From positions 1 to 61,853 of the forward strand of contig CAZUTK010000008.1 in NCBI GenBank assembly GCA_964623265.1: a stretch of 61,853 nt of DNA, in the 5' to 3' direction. Of this stretch, positions 26,548 to 36,145 are shown in pieces. The first letter of the stretch is position 1. Each line of letters starts with the position of its first letter. A program made the position numbers and the translations under genes. The DNA comes from CAZUTK01 sp964623265 (GTDB lineage Bacteria > Electryoneota > B3-LCP). Below the pieces are notes generated by a model that had not been told where the DNA came from, searched no databases, and saw only the letters and a program-made list of their open reading frames with translations.

Positions 26548-26576
26548 AATTTAAGCTCGGCAGGATTCAATTGCAA
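26548..26576 (-). promoter_or_regulatory. Promoter of the DUF3857-znuACB operon
   Basis: TTGCAA (26576-26571), 17-bp spacer, TAAATT (26553-26548). No Zur-like palindrome was recognised around it. Confidence 0.58.
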
Positions 26577-26648
26577 GAAAAAGCCTTCTTTCTTCTCTTT
26601 TGCAGGTGTTCTTCTTCGCTTCAGATGAACAGTCGCAGATCTTTGCGC

Positions 26649-26677
26649 TTGCATCCAGGGCCCCCCGATCTTATATT
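26649..26677 (+). promoter_or_regulatory. Promoter of the M1 peptidase gene
   Basis: TTGCAT (26649-26654), 17-bp spacer, TATATT (26672-26677). Both hexamers are identical to those before the TPR gene at 33593. It lies inside the upstream part of the open frame and so fixes the start at 26708. Confidence 0.65.
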
Positions 26678-26707
26678 TGGGCTATCGCATCTCAACTCGA
26701 GGTCATC

Positions 26708-28720
26708 ATGTCGTCACGAATTCCCGCTCTCTGCGGAATCATCCTGCTGCTGTGCAGCTCCTCGTCAGCCGTTCCTGAAAATCCACCCGCCTGCTATCGG
26801 GAGTTATTTCAAGCGAGAGAAGCCCGCGGACCCGCGAGGCTCGCAACCGATGCGCTGGACGACGAAACCGGCTACGACGTCCTCCATTACAACCTGGAAA
26901 TCCGCTTCGACCCACTCTACGAATCCGTCCAGGGAAGCGTGGAGATTCTGCTCGCCGGCACGCAGGCGAACCTGACACAGATCCCGCTGCATCTGCGCAA
27001 CAATATGGTGGTGGACAGCGTGACGGTTAACGGCGCCGCCGCAACGTTCACCCTCACCTGGGTGGATGATTTCACGGTGGATCTGCCTCAGGCGATCGGC
27101 ATCGGCGATTCCGCCCGGATGCGGATCTATTATCACGGCTTCCCCATCGGCGGGGTGATGGGAGCGCTCTCCTGGGGCTCCACGGGGGGCGGCGCGACGC
27201 TCATCTCCTCGCTTTCCGAGCCGGAAGGAGCCCGCACCTGGTGGCCCTGCAAAGATATGCCCTGCGACAAAGCCACGGCGCGTATGGTCTGGACGGTTCC
27301 GGCGGAGCTTTACGCCACCGGCAACGGTCTGTTGCAGAGCGTAACGACGCCCGAACCCGGCTGGAAATCTTACGAATGGGTGGAAAATTACCCCATCACA
27401 ACCTATCTCATCGCGGTTACAGCGACGAACTTCGCTCATTTCCGCGATTGGTATGTGACGATGGTGGGAGATTCCGTCCCGTTGGATCACTATGTCTATC
27501 CGGAAGATTCCCTGAACGCAACCATCGAATTTGCGGATTTACCAGAGGTTATGGAATATTTCGCCTCCATCTTCGGGGAATATCCCTTCTGGGAAGAGAA
27601 ATACGGACATGCGGAATTCCCCTTCGGCGGCGCGATGGAACACCAGACGCTGACGTCCTACGGCGCGGGCTTGATCAACGGCACCGGCAATTACCATTAC
27701 ATCATGGTGCACGAACTGTCGCATCAGTGGTGGGGGGATCTGGTGACCTGCGAGACTTGGATGGATCTCTGGCTGAACGAAGGTTTCGCCACCTATTGCG
27801 ACGCTTTGTGGTACGACTACGATCAAGGATTCCAGGCGTTTCAGAACCGCATGGAGGAATTCCGTCAGGTTTATTTTTGGTCGGAGAGCGTGCCCAGCCA
27901 GGGACGCTTCCCGATTTATGATCCTCAATATCTCTGGGGCGGAACCGTTTATCAGAAAGGCGCCTGGATCCTCCATATGATCCGCTACGTCATCGGCGAA
28001 GACAACTTCTGGAATTTCTGGTATCAATATCGGGATGAATTCGGTTTCGACGCCGTCACGACTCAAGAATATCAGCAAGCGTTGGAGGATTTCACCGGCA
28101 TGGATCTGGATTGGTTCTTTGACGAATGGGTCTATATGGCGGGTTATCCGGAGTATCAATGGGGCTGGACTTCACAAGCTCAGGGCGAAGACAGTTCCCT
28201 GGTATCCATTTCCCTCCGCCAGGTGCAGCAACTGGTGAATCAGACGCCCGTTTTCACCATGCCGATTCCGTTGCAGATCGTGAAAAACACCGGCGAAGAG
28301 CTTGTGACGATTTGGAACACGCAATCCGCTCAGAATTTCCACATCCCCGTCAGCGGCAGCGTGCAGGACGTCGTCTTTGATCCACAAATTTGGATTCTGA
28401 AAACGGCGGTGGAAGTGCCCTACGTGAGCGTTGCAGAAGGAAAGACCTCTCTCCCCGTGACTCAGGCGTTGTTGAACATCGCCCCCAATCCGGCGAATCC
28501 AACCGCAAGGATCCTCTTCGGATTGCCGCGCCCTCAACATGCGACTCTGACGATTTACAACCCTGCGGGGCAGGTGATCGCCAGACTGTTCGACGGCGTA
28601 TCCTGCGAAGGCGAGATGAGTGTTTTCTGGGATGGATCCAACCACAGTTCCGGCATCTATCTGGTGCGTTTAGATGCAGAAACGGGCCATCTGACGCAAA
28701 AACTGACGCTATTAAAGTAA
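26708..28720 (+). CDS. Secreted M1 family aminopeptidase with C-terminal sorting domain
   Basis: 670 aa. Signal peptide (about 1-21), N-terminal beta domain, then the gluzincin catalytic domain: substrate-recognition GGAMEH (307-312, His in place of the usual Asn), zinc motif HELSH at 335-339 and Glu358 in NEGF. The last ~85 residues (NIAPNPANPTARI... YLVRLDA) form a FlgD-like beta sandwich like type IX secretion sorting domains, suggesting export to the cell surface. The four-helix C-terminal domain of classic PepN is missing. ATG at 26708 is chosen over the longer open frame because of the promoter and signal peptide. Confidence 0.92.
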   Translation: MSSRIPALCGIILLLCSSSSAVPENPPACYRELFQAREARGPARLATDALDDETGYDVLHYNLEIRFDPLYESVQGSVEILLAGTQANLTQIPLHLRNNMVVDSVTVNGAAATFTLTWVDDFTVDLPQAIGIGDSARMRIYYHGFPIGGVMGALSWGSTGGGATLISSLSEPEGARTWWPCKDMPCDKATARMVWTVPAELYATGNGLLQSVTTPEPGWKSYEWVENYPITTYLIAVTATNFAHFRDWYVTMVGDSVPLDHYVYPEDSLNATIEFADLPEVMEYFASIFGEYPFWEEKYGHAEFPFGGAMEHQTLTSYGAGLINGTGNYHYIMVHELSHQWWGDLVTCETWMDLWLNEGFATYCDALWYDYDQGFQAFQNRMEEFRQVYFWSESVPSQGRFPIYDPQYLWGGTVYQKGAWILHMIRYVIGEDNFWNFWYQYRDEFGFDAVTTQEYQQALEDFTGMDLDWFFDEWVYMAGYPEYQWGWTSQAQGEDSSLVSISLRQVQQLVNQTPVFTMPIPLQIVKNTGEELVTIWNTQSAQNFHIPVSGSVQDVVFDPQIWILKTAVEVPYVSVAEGKTSLPVTQALLNIAPNPANPTARILFGLPRPQHATLTIYNPAGQVIARLFDGVSCEGEMSVFWDGSNHSSGIYLVRLDAETGHLTQKLTLLK

Positions 28721-28827
28721 ATCAAGTGACGATTTAAGCGGAGAACACCGGACGGGAAAGGCTTAGCAACCAATGTAAGCTATAAAACCTCACTTACATA
28801 AAACATCAGAAAACATTACGAGGCGCT

Positions 28828-30719
28828 ATGCGGACTGCATCTTGTTTCTGCATGTTTTTTCTGCTGTTTTCATCGTTTTTCTCCACATCAGGGTCGGCTC
28901 AAGATCTCTCCATTCAGATGACCCCGATTTCACCTCCCATCCAGATCCCCGCCGGCGACGGCTCCTTCAGTTTCGACGCCGCGGTCTTCAACAACGGCGT
29001 CACCCCGCAGAGTTTCAGCCTCTGGATTCTCGCGCAGCTCCCCAGCGGCATCTGGTATGGACCGGTTCTGGGTCCCATCAGCCTGACGCTACCGGCAGGA
29101 GCCTTCATTTCCCGCAACCGCAGTCAGTCTGTTCCGGATCTAGCGCCCGCAGGCGTGTATTCATACGAAGGACGGTTGGGGAATTACCCCAACACTATCT
29201 GGGATTCTGACCGGTTTCAATTCGTCAAACTGGCAGAAGGAGCGCTGGACACAATATGGATGCACACCTACGGCGGGGAAGGTTACGAGATCGGCAACGG
29301 CGTCCTGGAAGCGCGTGACGGCGGTTTCGTCGTGGTCGGATCCACGAATTCTTTCGGCGCGGGGGATTACGATGTATTATTGCTCAAGACCGATGCCGCC
29401 GGTACTCCGATCTGGCAGAAGACTTTCGGGACGGAAAGCTGGGAATGCGGCACTTCTCTTCTTCAAACTCAGGACGACGGCTACATCATCGTCGGAGCGC
29501 GATATAACGGAAATGATTGCGATGTGTATTTGATCAAGACGAATTCCGCAGGGGATTCCGCTCGGTCGAGAGTCTTCGGCGGCACCGGGTATGACGACGG
29601 CAGATGCGTGCGACAGACTCCGGACGGCGGGTTCATCATCACCGGCTGCGCCACCTTGTCCGGAGCCGCAGACAAAAATGTCTATTTAATCAAGACGAAC
29701 GCGCAAGGCGATGAGATTTGGTCGCGCACCTTCGGGGGGAGTTACGACGACGTCGGAAATTCCGTACAGATTACGCCGGACGGGGTTACCTCATCGTCGG
29801 TTATTCCTATCTTCAAGGTACGGAGGACTGTGATGTCTTCATAGTCAAGACGGACGATGCGGGGCATCAGATCTGGTGCCGGACGCTGGGTGGGGAGAGC
29901 TGGGACTACGGACTGGACGGAGCACTTACTCAGGATGGCGGCTATATCATCGCCGGGTACACCTATTCCTATGGTGCAGGATTGACGGATGTCTACCTGC
30001 TCAAGACGGACTTTGAGGGTAACTTGATCTGGCAACGCACCTTCGGCGGATCCGGATACGATTTCGGGCGCGCCGTCGAAACGACTCCGGACGGCGGATT
30101 TTTCATAGCCGGGAGCACCGATTCCTTCGGCTGGGGAGAGACGGATGCGTACTTGATTAAAACCAATCCAAACGGCGAGGAAATCGAATCTTGGACGTTC
30201 GGGGGAGCACAATCAGATGAAGGGCGGGATGTGCGCGGGACTCTGGATGGCGGATGTATTCTCGCCGGCGCGGCGAACTCCTTCGCATCAGGTGGAAGCG
30301 ACGTTTATCTGGTTCGACTGGCGCCGATATCGGAAACGGAACGATGCGTTTTTTCGCCGCCGACTGCGGAAACCTCATCCGATTCGGAGTGGGTGAACGT
30401 TCCGCCGTCTGAAGCCCACACAGAAGGGGTCATTGTCCATTCCGTCAGTTCCGAAGCCTTCATTACCTTTTCGCTGGAGCAAGCATCTTGGATATCGCTG
30501 GATCTATTCGATATCCGAGGACGACGCGTGGAGGTCGGTTTTCCCGCAGCCTTTTCCGCGCTTCCGGTTTCCAGCGGATCCCCTATGACCAGAGCTCGCT
30601 GGCATCCGGAATTTATATTTACCGCATTCGAGCGGGGACGCAGACCATCGGCGGGAGCTTATCGTGGCGAAATAGTTGGAAGATCAATCCGGCAGAAATG
30701 CGGAGGGCGGCAGAATTAA
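28828..30719 (+). pseudogene. Secreted seven-repeat beta-propeller protein, frameshifted
   Basis: Signal peptide (first ~24 residues), a ~110-residue beta domain also found in the C25 peptidase, then seven ~50-residue repeats of the pattern FGG-x-DxG-x-QTxDGGYIIxG-x-DVYLIKT-x-GxxIWxRTFGG, compatible with a seven-bladed propeller. A FlgD-like sorting tail closes the protein. The reading frame breaks three times, each as if one base were missing: in the gggg run at 29782-29785 inside repeat 4, between about 30520 and 30540 in the sorting domain, and near 30650, after which the original frame would end in RELIVAK and TAG at 30673-30675. As given, frame 1 stops at 29844, frame 2 at 30719 and frame 3 at 30742. 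Either a decaying gene or clustered sequencing errors. Confidence 0.8.
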
Positions 30720-30731
30720 GCCGCCCTCTGC
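30700..30731. terminator. GC-rich hairpin between convergent secreted-protein genes
   Basis: 12-bp stem (30700-30711 with 30720-30731, one G-T pair) and 8-nt loop. It lies about 25 nt after the inferred original stop of the propeller gene and 21 nt past the C25 stop in the other direction. T tracts are weak on both sides. Confidence 0.5.
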
Positions 30732-30752
30732 AGTTCGTATAAGCTTTTCAAC

Positions 30753-33398
30753 TTACTTCAGCAGCGCCAGTTTTCCAACTGCGCTGAAGGCACCCGCCTG
30801 TAGGCGATAGAAATAAACGCCGGAAGTTAAATTAGAAGCGTCGAAGGTGACCTCGTGCGCTCCGGCGTCGCGCAGACCATCCGCTAAGACCGCCACCGTC
30901 CGTCCTTGAAGATCATAGACCTTCAAAGAAACCAACGTGTTTTCGGGCAGCGAAAAGCGGATTTTCGTCATCGGATTGAAAGGATTGGGGTAGGCGCTGA
31001 TCAGCGCGTAATCCTGCGGCGAAGCTGTCATCCGTTCTTCGAAGGATTCGCCGGAATTCAGCCATCCGCTCAATGCGGCATTGCCGTTATCCAAGCCGGA
31101 TTTGGTGAAGGCGAAGCTGTCTTCCGCCCAGATCGCAGAGGGATAAACTCCCGCATAGGCATGATAAGTGTAATCGCCCGCCGGAGCGGCTCCGGGTACA
31201 GTCTGAGTGCGATTGCGATCCAGAGAAGCGCCTGCATTCAGAGTGATGCTGACGGGTCCCAAGACCGGCCCGTACGAGTTGCCGTTCGGCAGGGTAACAT
31301 CGCACCAGACGTGGAACGTCTGGGGCGTTGGTTCGAGGTTTGATGCGGCAATGTTGTAATCGAAATTGCCGCCGGTGGCGGGGATCACGATGGGCGTCCC
31401 GGCGGGCGTGAGCGCTATGCCGATATCGGGTGTGCTGCCGAGAACTTGGATGGGCGCTGTATAAGGAACCGCATTGTAAGACGTCACCGTCAGAGTGGCG
31501 GTTCCGCCGACCGGCAGGGGTCCGGTCACATTGATGACCGCCGACCCAGAGGCGTTGGTGTAACCGTTACCCAGAAAAGTGCCGCCGTAAGACAGCGCCG
31601 CCAAAGCTCCCTGGACGTCCGGGACGGTTACTTCGAAAGTCGCTTGACCGTATTGGATGGTAGGATCATGCAATACAGTCAGAATCGCGGGGGGAGCTGT
31701 GCGCACCTGAAGCGAGGGATCGCCGAAGACGTGCCAGTGATCGAATTCGCTGTTGCCCGTCGAGCCGGTCTGATCGATCATTTCCATCGCGCCGTTGAAA
31801 CAGAGCGCGCCGTATACGTGGAACTCATCCGCGGTCAGCAGATCAATGAACTCATCCTGCGCGTACATCGGCGGCGCCCAGGATTGATTCTGCGAAGAAC
31901 CGTAAAATGCGACGGCTCCCGTACCCTGCCCGTTGTGGGAAGCGCGCAGCCAGGCTTCGGCGAAACAGGTGCTCGAGGTGAAATTGCCGTTTACGCACGC
32001 CACACTGGTGATGAACGGCAGCATATTATCATTCACCAGATTGTTGACATTGGTATTGCTGAAACCGGTCGTCCCCCAGGATGTCGTGCTGCCGTGACCG
32101 CAGTAGTTGACGATGCCGCGGCCTTCGTTCAACGCCGCCGTGACGGCGTTGGCGCTGGCGCCCGGATCGTAGATCTGATCCACCTGTGTGTAGCCGTAAC
32201 GAAGCAGGTCGGCGCGGATTAAATTCATATGCTCAAAATCCGATTCCCCGAAATGCCCGATGCCCGCTCCTTGAGACGAAGCGATTCCGGTTCCTCGGCG
32301 ATACCACTCCGTGCCCATCTGCGGCGACTGTTCGTAATTGAGAATCTTCTGCACCTGAACATCCACCTGAGCGCTGTTTTCCGCGGAGAGGCGTCCGACG
32401 AACAGCTCGGGATAGTGATCGCCGCCGGTGATCAGCGCATAGGTCGGGTCCGTGCCGCCGCCGCTGATGGGGGAAGCCACCTGAGCGTGATCGCCGACCA
32501 GCAGTACGAACGTTAAGCCGGAGGTATTGTAAGCGTTGACGATGTAATTCTTGATGGCGGTGGCGTTATTGCCGATCGCCGATATATTCACAACCGTGGT
32601 TGGAATCCCCTTCTGATTCTTCCAGTCCACAAGCGGCATCACATTGTCTCGGAAAGCATCATAGGTGATGACCAGCATCGGTCCGACTTCCTCCACTGGA
32701 GTATAACGATCCGGCTCAAAATTCAAGAAATGACGCTGGTAAATCCGCTTGAAGAGCGGATCTATCGCCTGCACAGATTCGGTTCGATGCAGGGGATTGA
32801 TTCCCTCCCCGCCGGATCGGGAAACTTCCACCTGCAATTCCGTATAAACTCTGAGAATCCGGCGGACGGGATTATATTGGAATGCGTTGATCTCCACGAC
32901 TTGTCCGCGCACATCGCGCAGAATATAAGGATCGCGCAGAGCTACAACCTCGGCGGGATACCAAACATCCTGCTGATAGACGGAGCCGAATTCGTAGGGG
33001 ATGTCCGCAGGATCCAGCGAACGCGGCAGGTGGCCCTTGGACGGAACGATGGAAACGTCGTGAATGTCCCGGTGTTGAGACGTGACGATGCGAACCTGAG
33101 TGCGGCCTTCATCCGGTATGATGAGGCTGCGGCAGATGCGGGGAAGATCCGGACTACCGGCTTCCCAGAGGCGACTCTCTTGCCGTAAATGGATGAACTG
33201 ATACCGCTGGCCGTTTATGATCACTTCATCTTTTTCGTACCCGTTGATTTGGCACTGGATGACCGAACGGTCATCTTCGTTCGCAATAAGCTGGATAGAC
33301 ATCGGCATCTGATATGCCGTGAGATTCACCCATTCCCCCGCCTGGGCCAGATTCGACAGGAAAAATAGGGAAAGTAGAAAGCAGCTAACTTTTTGCAT
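30753..33398 (-). CDS. Gingipain-like C25 cysteine peptidase, secreted, with sorting domain
   Basis: 881 aa. Signal peptide (1-20), propeptide-like N-terminal domain to about 235, C25 catalytic domain (about 240-600) with His435 in NYCGHGS and Cys468 in SVACVNG, an Ig-like domain (about 605-690), a ~110-residue beta domain (about 695-795, SYGPVLGP, RNRTQTVP) shared with the neighbouring propeller protein, and a FlgD-like sorting domain at about 815-881 (YPNPFNP, SGVYFYRL). Predicted cell-surface or secreted endopeptidase. ATG at 33398 has a GGGAGATGG Shine-Dalgarno; the open frame extends upstream through the promoter and is not used. Confidence 0.93.
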   Translation of the reverse strand: MQKVSCFLLSLFFLSNLAQAGEWVNLTAYQMPMSIQLIANEDDRSVIQCQINGYEKDEVIINGQRYQFIHLRQESRLWEAGSPDLPRICRSLIIPDEGRTQVRIVTSQHRDIHDVSIVPSKGHLPRSLDPADIPYEFGSVYQQDVWYPAEVVALRDPYILRDVRGQVVEINAFQYNPVRRILRVYTELQVEVSRSGGEGINPLHRTESVQAIDPLFKRIYQRHFLNFEPDRYTPVEEVGPMLVITYDAFRDNVMPLVDWKNQKGIPTTVVNISAIGNNATAIKNYIVNAYNTSGLTFVLLVGDHAQVASPISGGGTDPTYALITGGDHYPELFVGRLSAENSAQVDVQVQKILNYEQSPQMGTEWYRRGTGIASSQGAGIGHFGESDFEHMNLIRADLLRYGYTQVDQIYDPGASANAVTAALNEGRGIVNYCGHGSTTSWGTTGFSNTNVNNLVNDNMLPFITSVACVNGNFTSSTCFAEAWLRASHNGQGTGAVAFYGSSQNQSWAPPMYAQDEFIDLLTADEFHVYGALCFNGAMEMIDQTGSTGNSEFDHWHVFGDPSLQVRTAPPAILTVLHDPTIQYGQATFEVTVPDVQGALAALSYGGTFLGNGYTNASGSAVINVTGPLPVGGTATLTVTSYNAVPYTAPIQVLGSTPDIGIALTPAGTPIVIPATGGNFDYNIAASNLEPTPQTFHVWCDVTLPNGNSYGPVLGPVSITLNAGASLDRNRTQTVPGAAPAGDYTYHAYAGVYPSAIWAEDSFAFTKSGLDNGNAALSGWLNSGESFEERMTASPQDYALISAYPNPFNPMTKIRFSLPENTLVSLKVYDLQGRTVAVLADGLRDAGAHEVTFDASNLTSGVYFYRLQAGAFSAVGKLALLK

Positions 33399-33463
33399 AA
33401 ACCATCTCCCTTCGTTTGTCGCCGGATTATACCTTGTAGTCTTTTTGACCCCCTTGCACATTG

Positions 33464-33492
33464 AATATACGAAAATACCTTGCGGGTGTCAA
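33464..33492 (-). promoter_or_regulatory. Promoter of the C25 peptidase gene
   Basis: TTGACA (33492-33487), 17-bp spacer, TATATT (33469-33464). It is a perfect -35 box with the window's usual -10 box. Confidence 0.68.
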
Positions 33493-33543
33493 GCTCTAAA
33501 ATAAATCAAAATAAAGAAGTTTGCGCGTTCGCAGGAAATCACC

Positions 33544-33572
33544 TTGCATTTAAGCTTGTTTGTGCCTATATT
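33544..33572 (+). promoter_or_regulatory. Promoter of the TPR protein gene
   Basis: TTGCAT (33544-33549), 17-bp spacer, TATATT (33567-33572), about 20 nt before the start codon. An AGAGGGGGG Shine-Dalgarno lies between. Confidence 0.65.
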
Positions 33573-33592
33573 AGCTACGAAAGAGGGGGGTT

Positions 33593-34627
33593 ATGCGGTA
33601 TTTTCTCACACCGGTTGCTGTCATCATTTTGATGGCACCCGCTTTCGGTCGGACGGCGGCTTTTGAAGATGAAGAAGCTCGGGCGACCATTCAACGCATC
33701 GTCGAATTGACCTTCTTGCTGGAATACGAAGAGGGTTTGAAGACCGCCGACGGACTCGAGGAAAAGCTTCCATCCCATCCGGTCGTCCCTCTATTGCGTG
33801 CCGGCGTCTTATATTGCCGCATGCTGGACTACGAAGATCTGCTGGATCTGGCGGAATTCGAGGCGGCGTACCAGGAAGCTTGGGCGCGGACGGAGGAGTT
33901 AAAAAAGACGGGAGAATCCGCGGAAGCGAACCTCTACTTCGGCGTCCTTCTCGGATTCAAAGCCCTCCTGCAGCAGAGGCGAGGTGCTTGGTGGCCTGCG
34001 GTGAAATACGGAATGAAATCCGTCGGGTATCTAAAAAACTGCTTGGAGGAGGACAGCAGTTACAAAGACGCCAATCTGGGAATCGGCACCTTCAAATACT
34101 GGCGCAGCCGTGCGACGGATTTCATCAACTGGCTGCCGTTCATCCCCGATCAAAAGAAGGAGGGGATCGCGATGATCCGCCAAGCGATGGAAGAAGGTCT
34201 TTTCGGAAGGGAAATCTCCCGCAGCACCTTAGCCTGGATCCTGATTGACAACGGACGTCCATCCGAAGCGGTGCAGCTTTCGTTGGAAGGGTTGAAACTC
34301 TACCCAGGCAGCCGGTTTTATCTTTGGACTCTGGCGGATGGATATCTGCACACCGGCAGATGGAAAGCTGCCGCTGAAGTCTATCAAAAACTATATGATT
34401 CCATACACTTGCTAAATCGGAACAACCACTACAATGAATTGGGTATCTGCAAGCAGATGGCTCGCTGCTATCAGAATATGCAAAAGCCGGAAACCGCTCT
34501 GGAGTGGGTGGAGAAGGGTCTCGCCCTGCGACTCACCGAAGACGTGCGCGAACGACGTAAAAACGACCTCGCAAGGCTGGCTGAATTGAAGACCAGCCTG
34601 CAGAAAAAAATTTCCGGCATCCCTTAG
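33593..34627 (+). CDS. Secreted tetratricopeptide-repeat protein
   Basis: 344 aa. Hydrophobic signal segment (1-22), then helical repeats throughout; clear TPR-like pairs occur at about 215-300 (RPSEAVQLSLEGLKLYPGS, GRWKAAAEVYQKLYD). The central block WWPAVKYGMKSVGYLKNCLEEDSSYKDANLGIGTF resembles uncharacterised 'tetratricopeptide repeat' proteins of FCB-group bacteria (pattern noted, no family name known to me). Probably periplasmic and involved in protein interaction. It precedes the nucleotidyltransferase gene by 13 nt and shares its promoter. Confidence 0.82.
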   Translation: MRYFLTPVAVIILMAPAFGRTAAFEDEEARATIQRIVELTFLLEYEEGLKTADGLEEKLPSHPVVPLLRAGVLYCRMLDYEDLLDLAEFEAAYQEAWARTEELKKTGESAEANLYFGVLLGFKALLQQRRGAWWPAVKYGMKSVGYLKNCLEEDSSYKDANLGIGTFKYWRSRATDFINWLPFIPDQKKEGIAMIRQAMEEGLFGREISRSTLAWILIDNGRPSEAVQLSLEGLKLYPGSRFYLWTLADGYLHTGRWKAAAEVYQKLYDSIHLLNRNNHYNELGICKQMARCYQNMQKPETALEWVEKGLALRLTEDVRERRKNDLARLAELKTSLQKKISGIP

Positions 34628-34640
34628 CATCATCCATACA

Positions 34641-36113
34641 ATGATAAAAGCCAATAGACTCTTACGCCATTCATCTCTGCGCAAACTGATTCAACACGCG
34701 CGGATTTCCAACCTGGAGTTATATCTGGTCGGGGGCGCGGTGCGCACGCGCATCCAATCTCCGCAAGAAGAACTGGACAATTTGGATTTCATCCTCTTCG
34801 GAGACATCCGCGGTTTCGTTCATTCAGCCGCAAATCTGCTGAAAAGCCGCGCGATCAAAATCAACCCGCGCTTCGATACGTTCCTGCTGCCATTACGCTC
34901 CGTGAACTTGGAAATCTCCGGGCCAAAGACCGCGACGCGAAGTCGGAAGGCTTTCGCGTCTTTGCCCTCGGAGCCGCTGCAACGGGATCTTCTCCTGCGG
35001 GATTTCACCATCAACGCCATTGCGGAACCGCTGGCGCCGAAGCACGGAAAATTCGTGGATCCCAGCGGGGGAATCCGGGATATCGAGAAACGATTGATCA
35101 GAACGCCTCTGGATCCCCGGATCACTCTGGGGGATGATCCTCTCCGCATCTTGCGCGCCGCACGGCTGGCGAGCCAGCTGCATTTCTCGCTGGAGGCGAG
35201 ACTTTTGGAAGCGATGCACGAGGAAAGGGAGAGGATCTTAGTCGTCAGCTCGGAACGGAAAACCGCGGAGCTCATCAAGATACTGCAGTCGCCGAAACCT
35301 TCGATCGGATTGAAGCTGCTGTATATCACCGGCGTCCTGGATATCGCCTTCCCGGAAATCGCCGCGCTGGCGAATATGAAGCAGGATAAGCGCCATGGAC
35401 ACAAAGACGTCTTCGAACACACTTTGAAAGTCGTGGATTCCGTAGCGCAATATGAAGGTGCGTTGGAGACGAGGCTGGCGGCGCTGCTGCACGACGTCGG
35501 CAAACCGGCGACGAGGCGGTTCGATGCGGAGCTGGGCTGGACGTTCCACGGGCATGAAGTCGTCGGGGAGAGAATCGTAAAGCGCCTGGGCAGGGAATGG
35601 AAGCTCGCCCACAGCACGATGGACAAAGTCGCTAAGTTGGTGCGGCTGCATATGCGCCCCATCAACCTGACGGATGAGGGCGTCACCGATTCAGCAGTCC
35701 GTCGTCTCGGCGTGCAGGCGGACGGCGATATTGACGAACTGCTGAAGCTCTGCCGAGCCGATGTAACCTCATCGGATCCGCGGCGGGTGAGGCGTTATCT
35801 GGAAAATTTTGAGCGGGTCGTCGAGCATCTTCATTTGGTTCGGGAAAAAGATCAGCTGCGAAAATTTCAATCCCCCGTACGGGGCGAAGTCATCATGGCG
35901 GAGACCGGTCTGGAACCGTGCCCGCTGGTGGGCAAATTGAAAAAGATGATTGAAGAAGCCATTTTGAACGGGGAAATCCCCAACGAATACGATGCGGCGC
36001 TGGAATACCTGCGCAGCATCAAAGACCCCATTTTGCGCGGTGCTGCCGGCGAAATCCAAAATGGACAAGAAAAAACCAGCTCCGTCGAAGACCCCGCCGC
36101 CGAACAGAGTTAA
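34641..36113 (+). CDS. CCA-adding/poly(A)-polymerase-type nucleotidyltransferase with HD domain, altered active site
   Basis: 490 aa. Class II nucleotidyltransferase head (about 20-160) with RDFTINA at 120-126 and the neck block GDDPLRILRAARLA (164-177), followed by an HD phosphohydrolase domain (His260, HD at 284-285). The catalytic signature is unusual. The expected GGxVRD...DxD reads GGAVRT (31-36) and DNLDF (46-50), so the first metal-binding Asp of DxD is Asn47 if aligned conventionally (NLD); Asp46 could substitute with changed spacing. It may be a tRNA CCA enzyme with altered chemistry, or a paralogue that has lost polymerase activity and retains HD activity. Whether another CCA enzyme exists elsewhere decides this. 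Confidence 0.82.
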   Translation: MIKANRLLRHSSLRKLIQHARISNLELYLVGGAVRTRIQSPQEELDNLDFILFGDIRGFVHSAANLLKSRAIKINPRFDTFLLPLRSVNLEISGPKTATRSRKAFASLPSEPLQRDLLLRDFTINAIAEPLAPKHGKFVDPSGGIRDIEKRLIRTPLDPRITLGDDPLRILRAARLASQLHFSLEARLLEAMHEERERILVVSSERKTAELIKILQSPKPSIGLKLLYITGVLDIAFPEIAALANMKQDKRHGHKDVFEHTLKVVDSVAQYEGALETRLAALLHDVGKPATRRFDAELGWTFHGHEVVGERIVKRLGREWKLAHSTMDKVAKLVRLHMRPINLTDEGVTDSAVRRLGVQADGDIDELLKLCRADVTSSDPRRVRRYLENFERVVEHLHLVREKDQLRKFQSPVRGEVIMAETGLEPCPLVGKLKKMIEEAILNGEIPNEYDAALEYLRSIKDPILRGAAGEIQNGQEKTSSVEDPAAEQS

Positions 36114-36145
36114 CCGCACACCCTTATAAAAGTGGAGGTTCCAAG

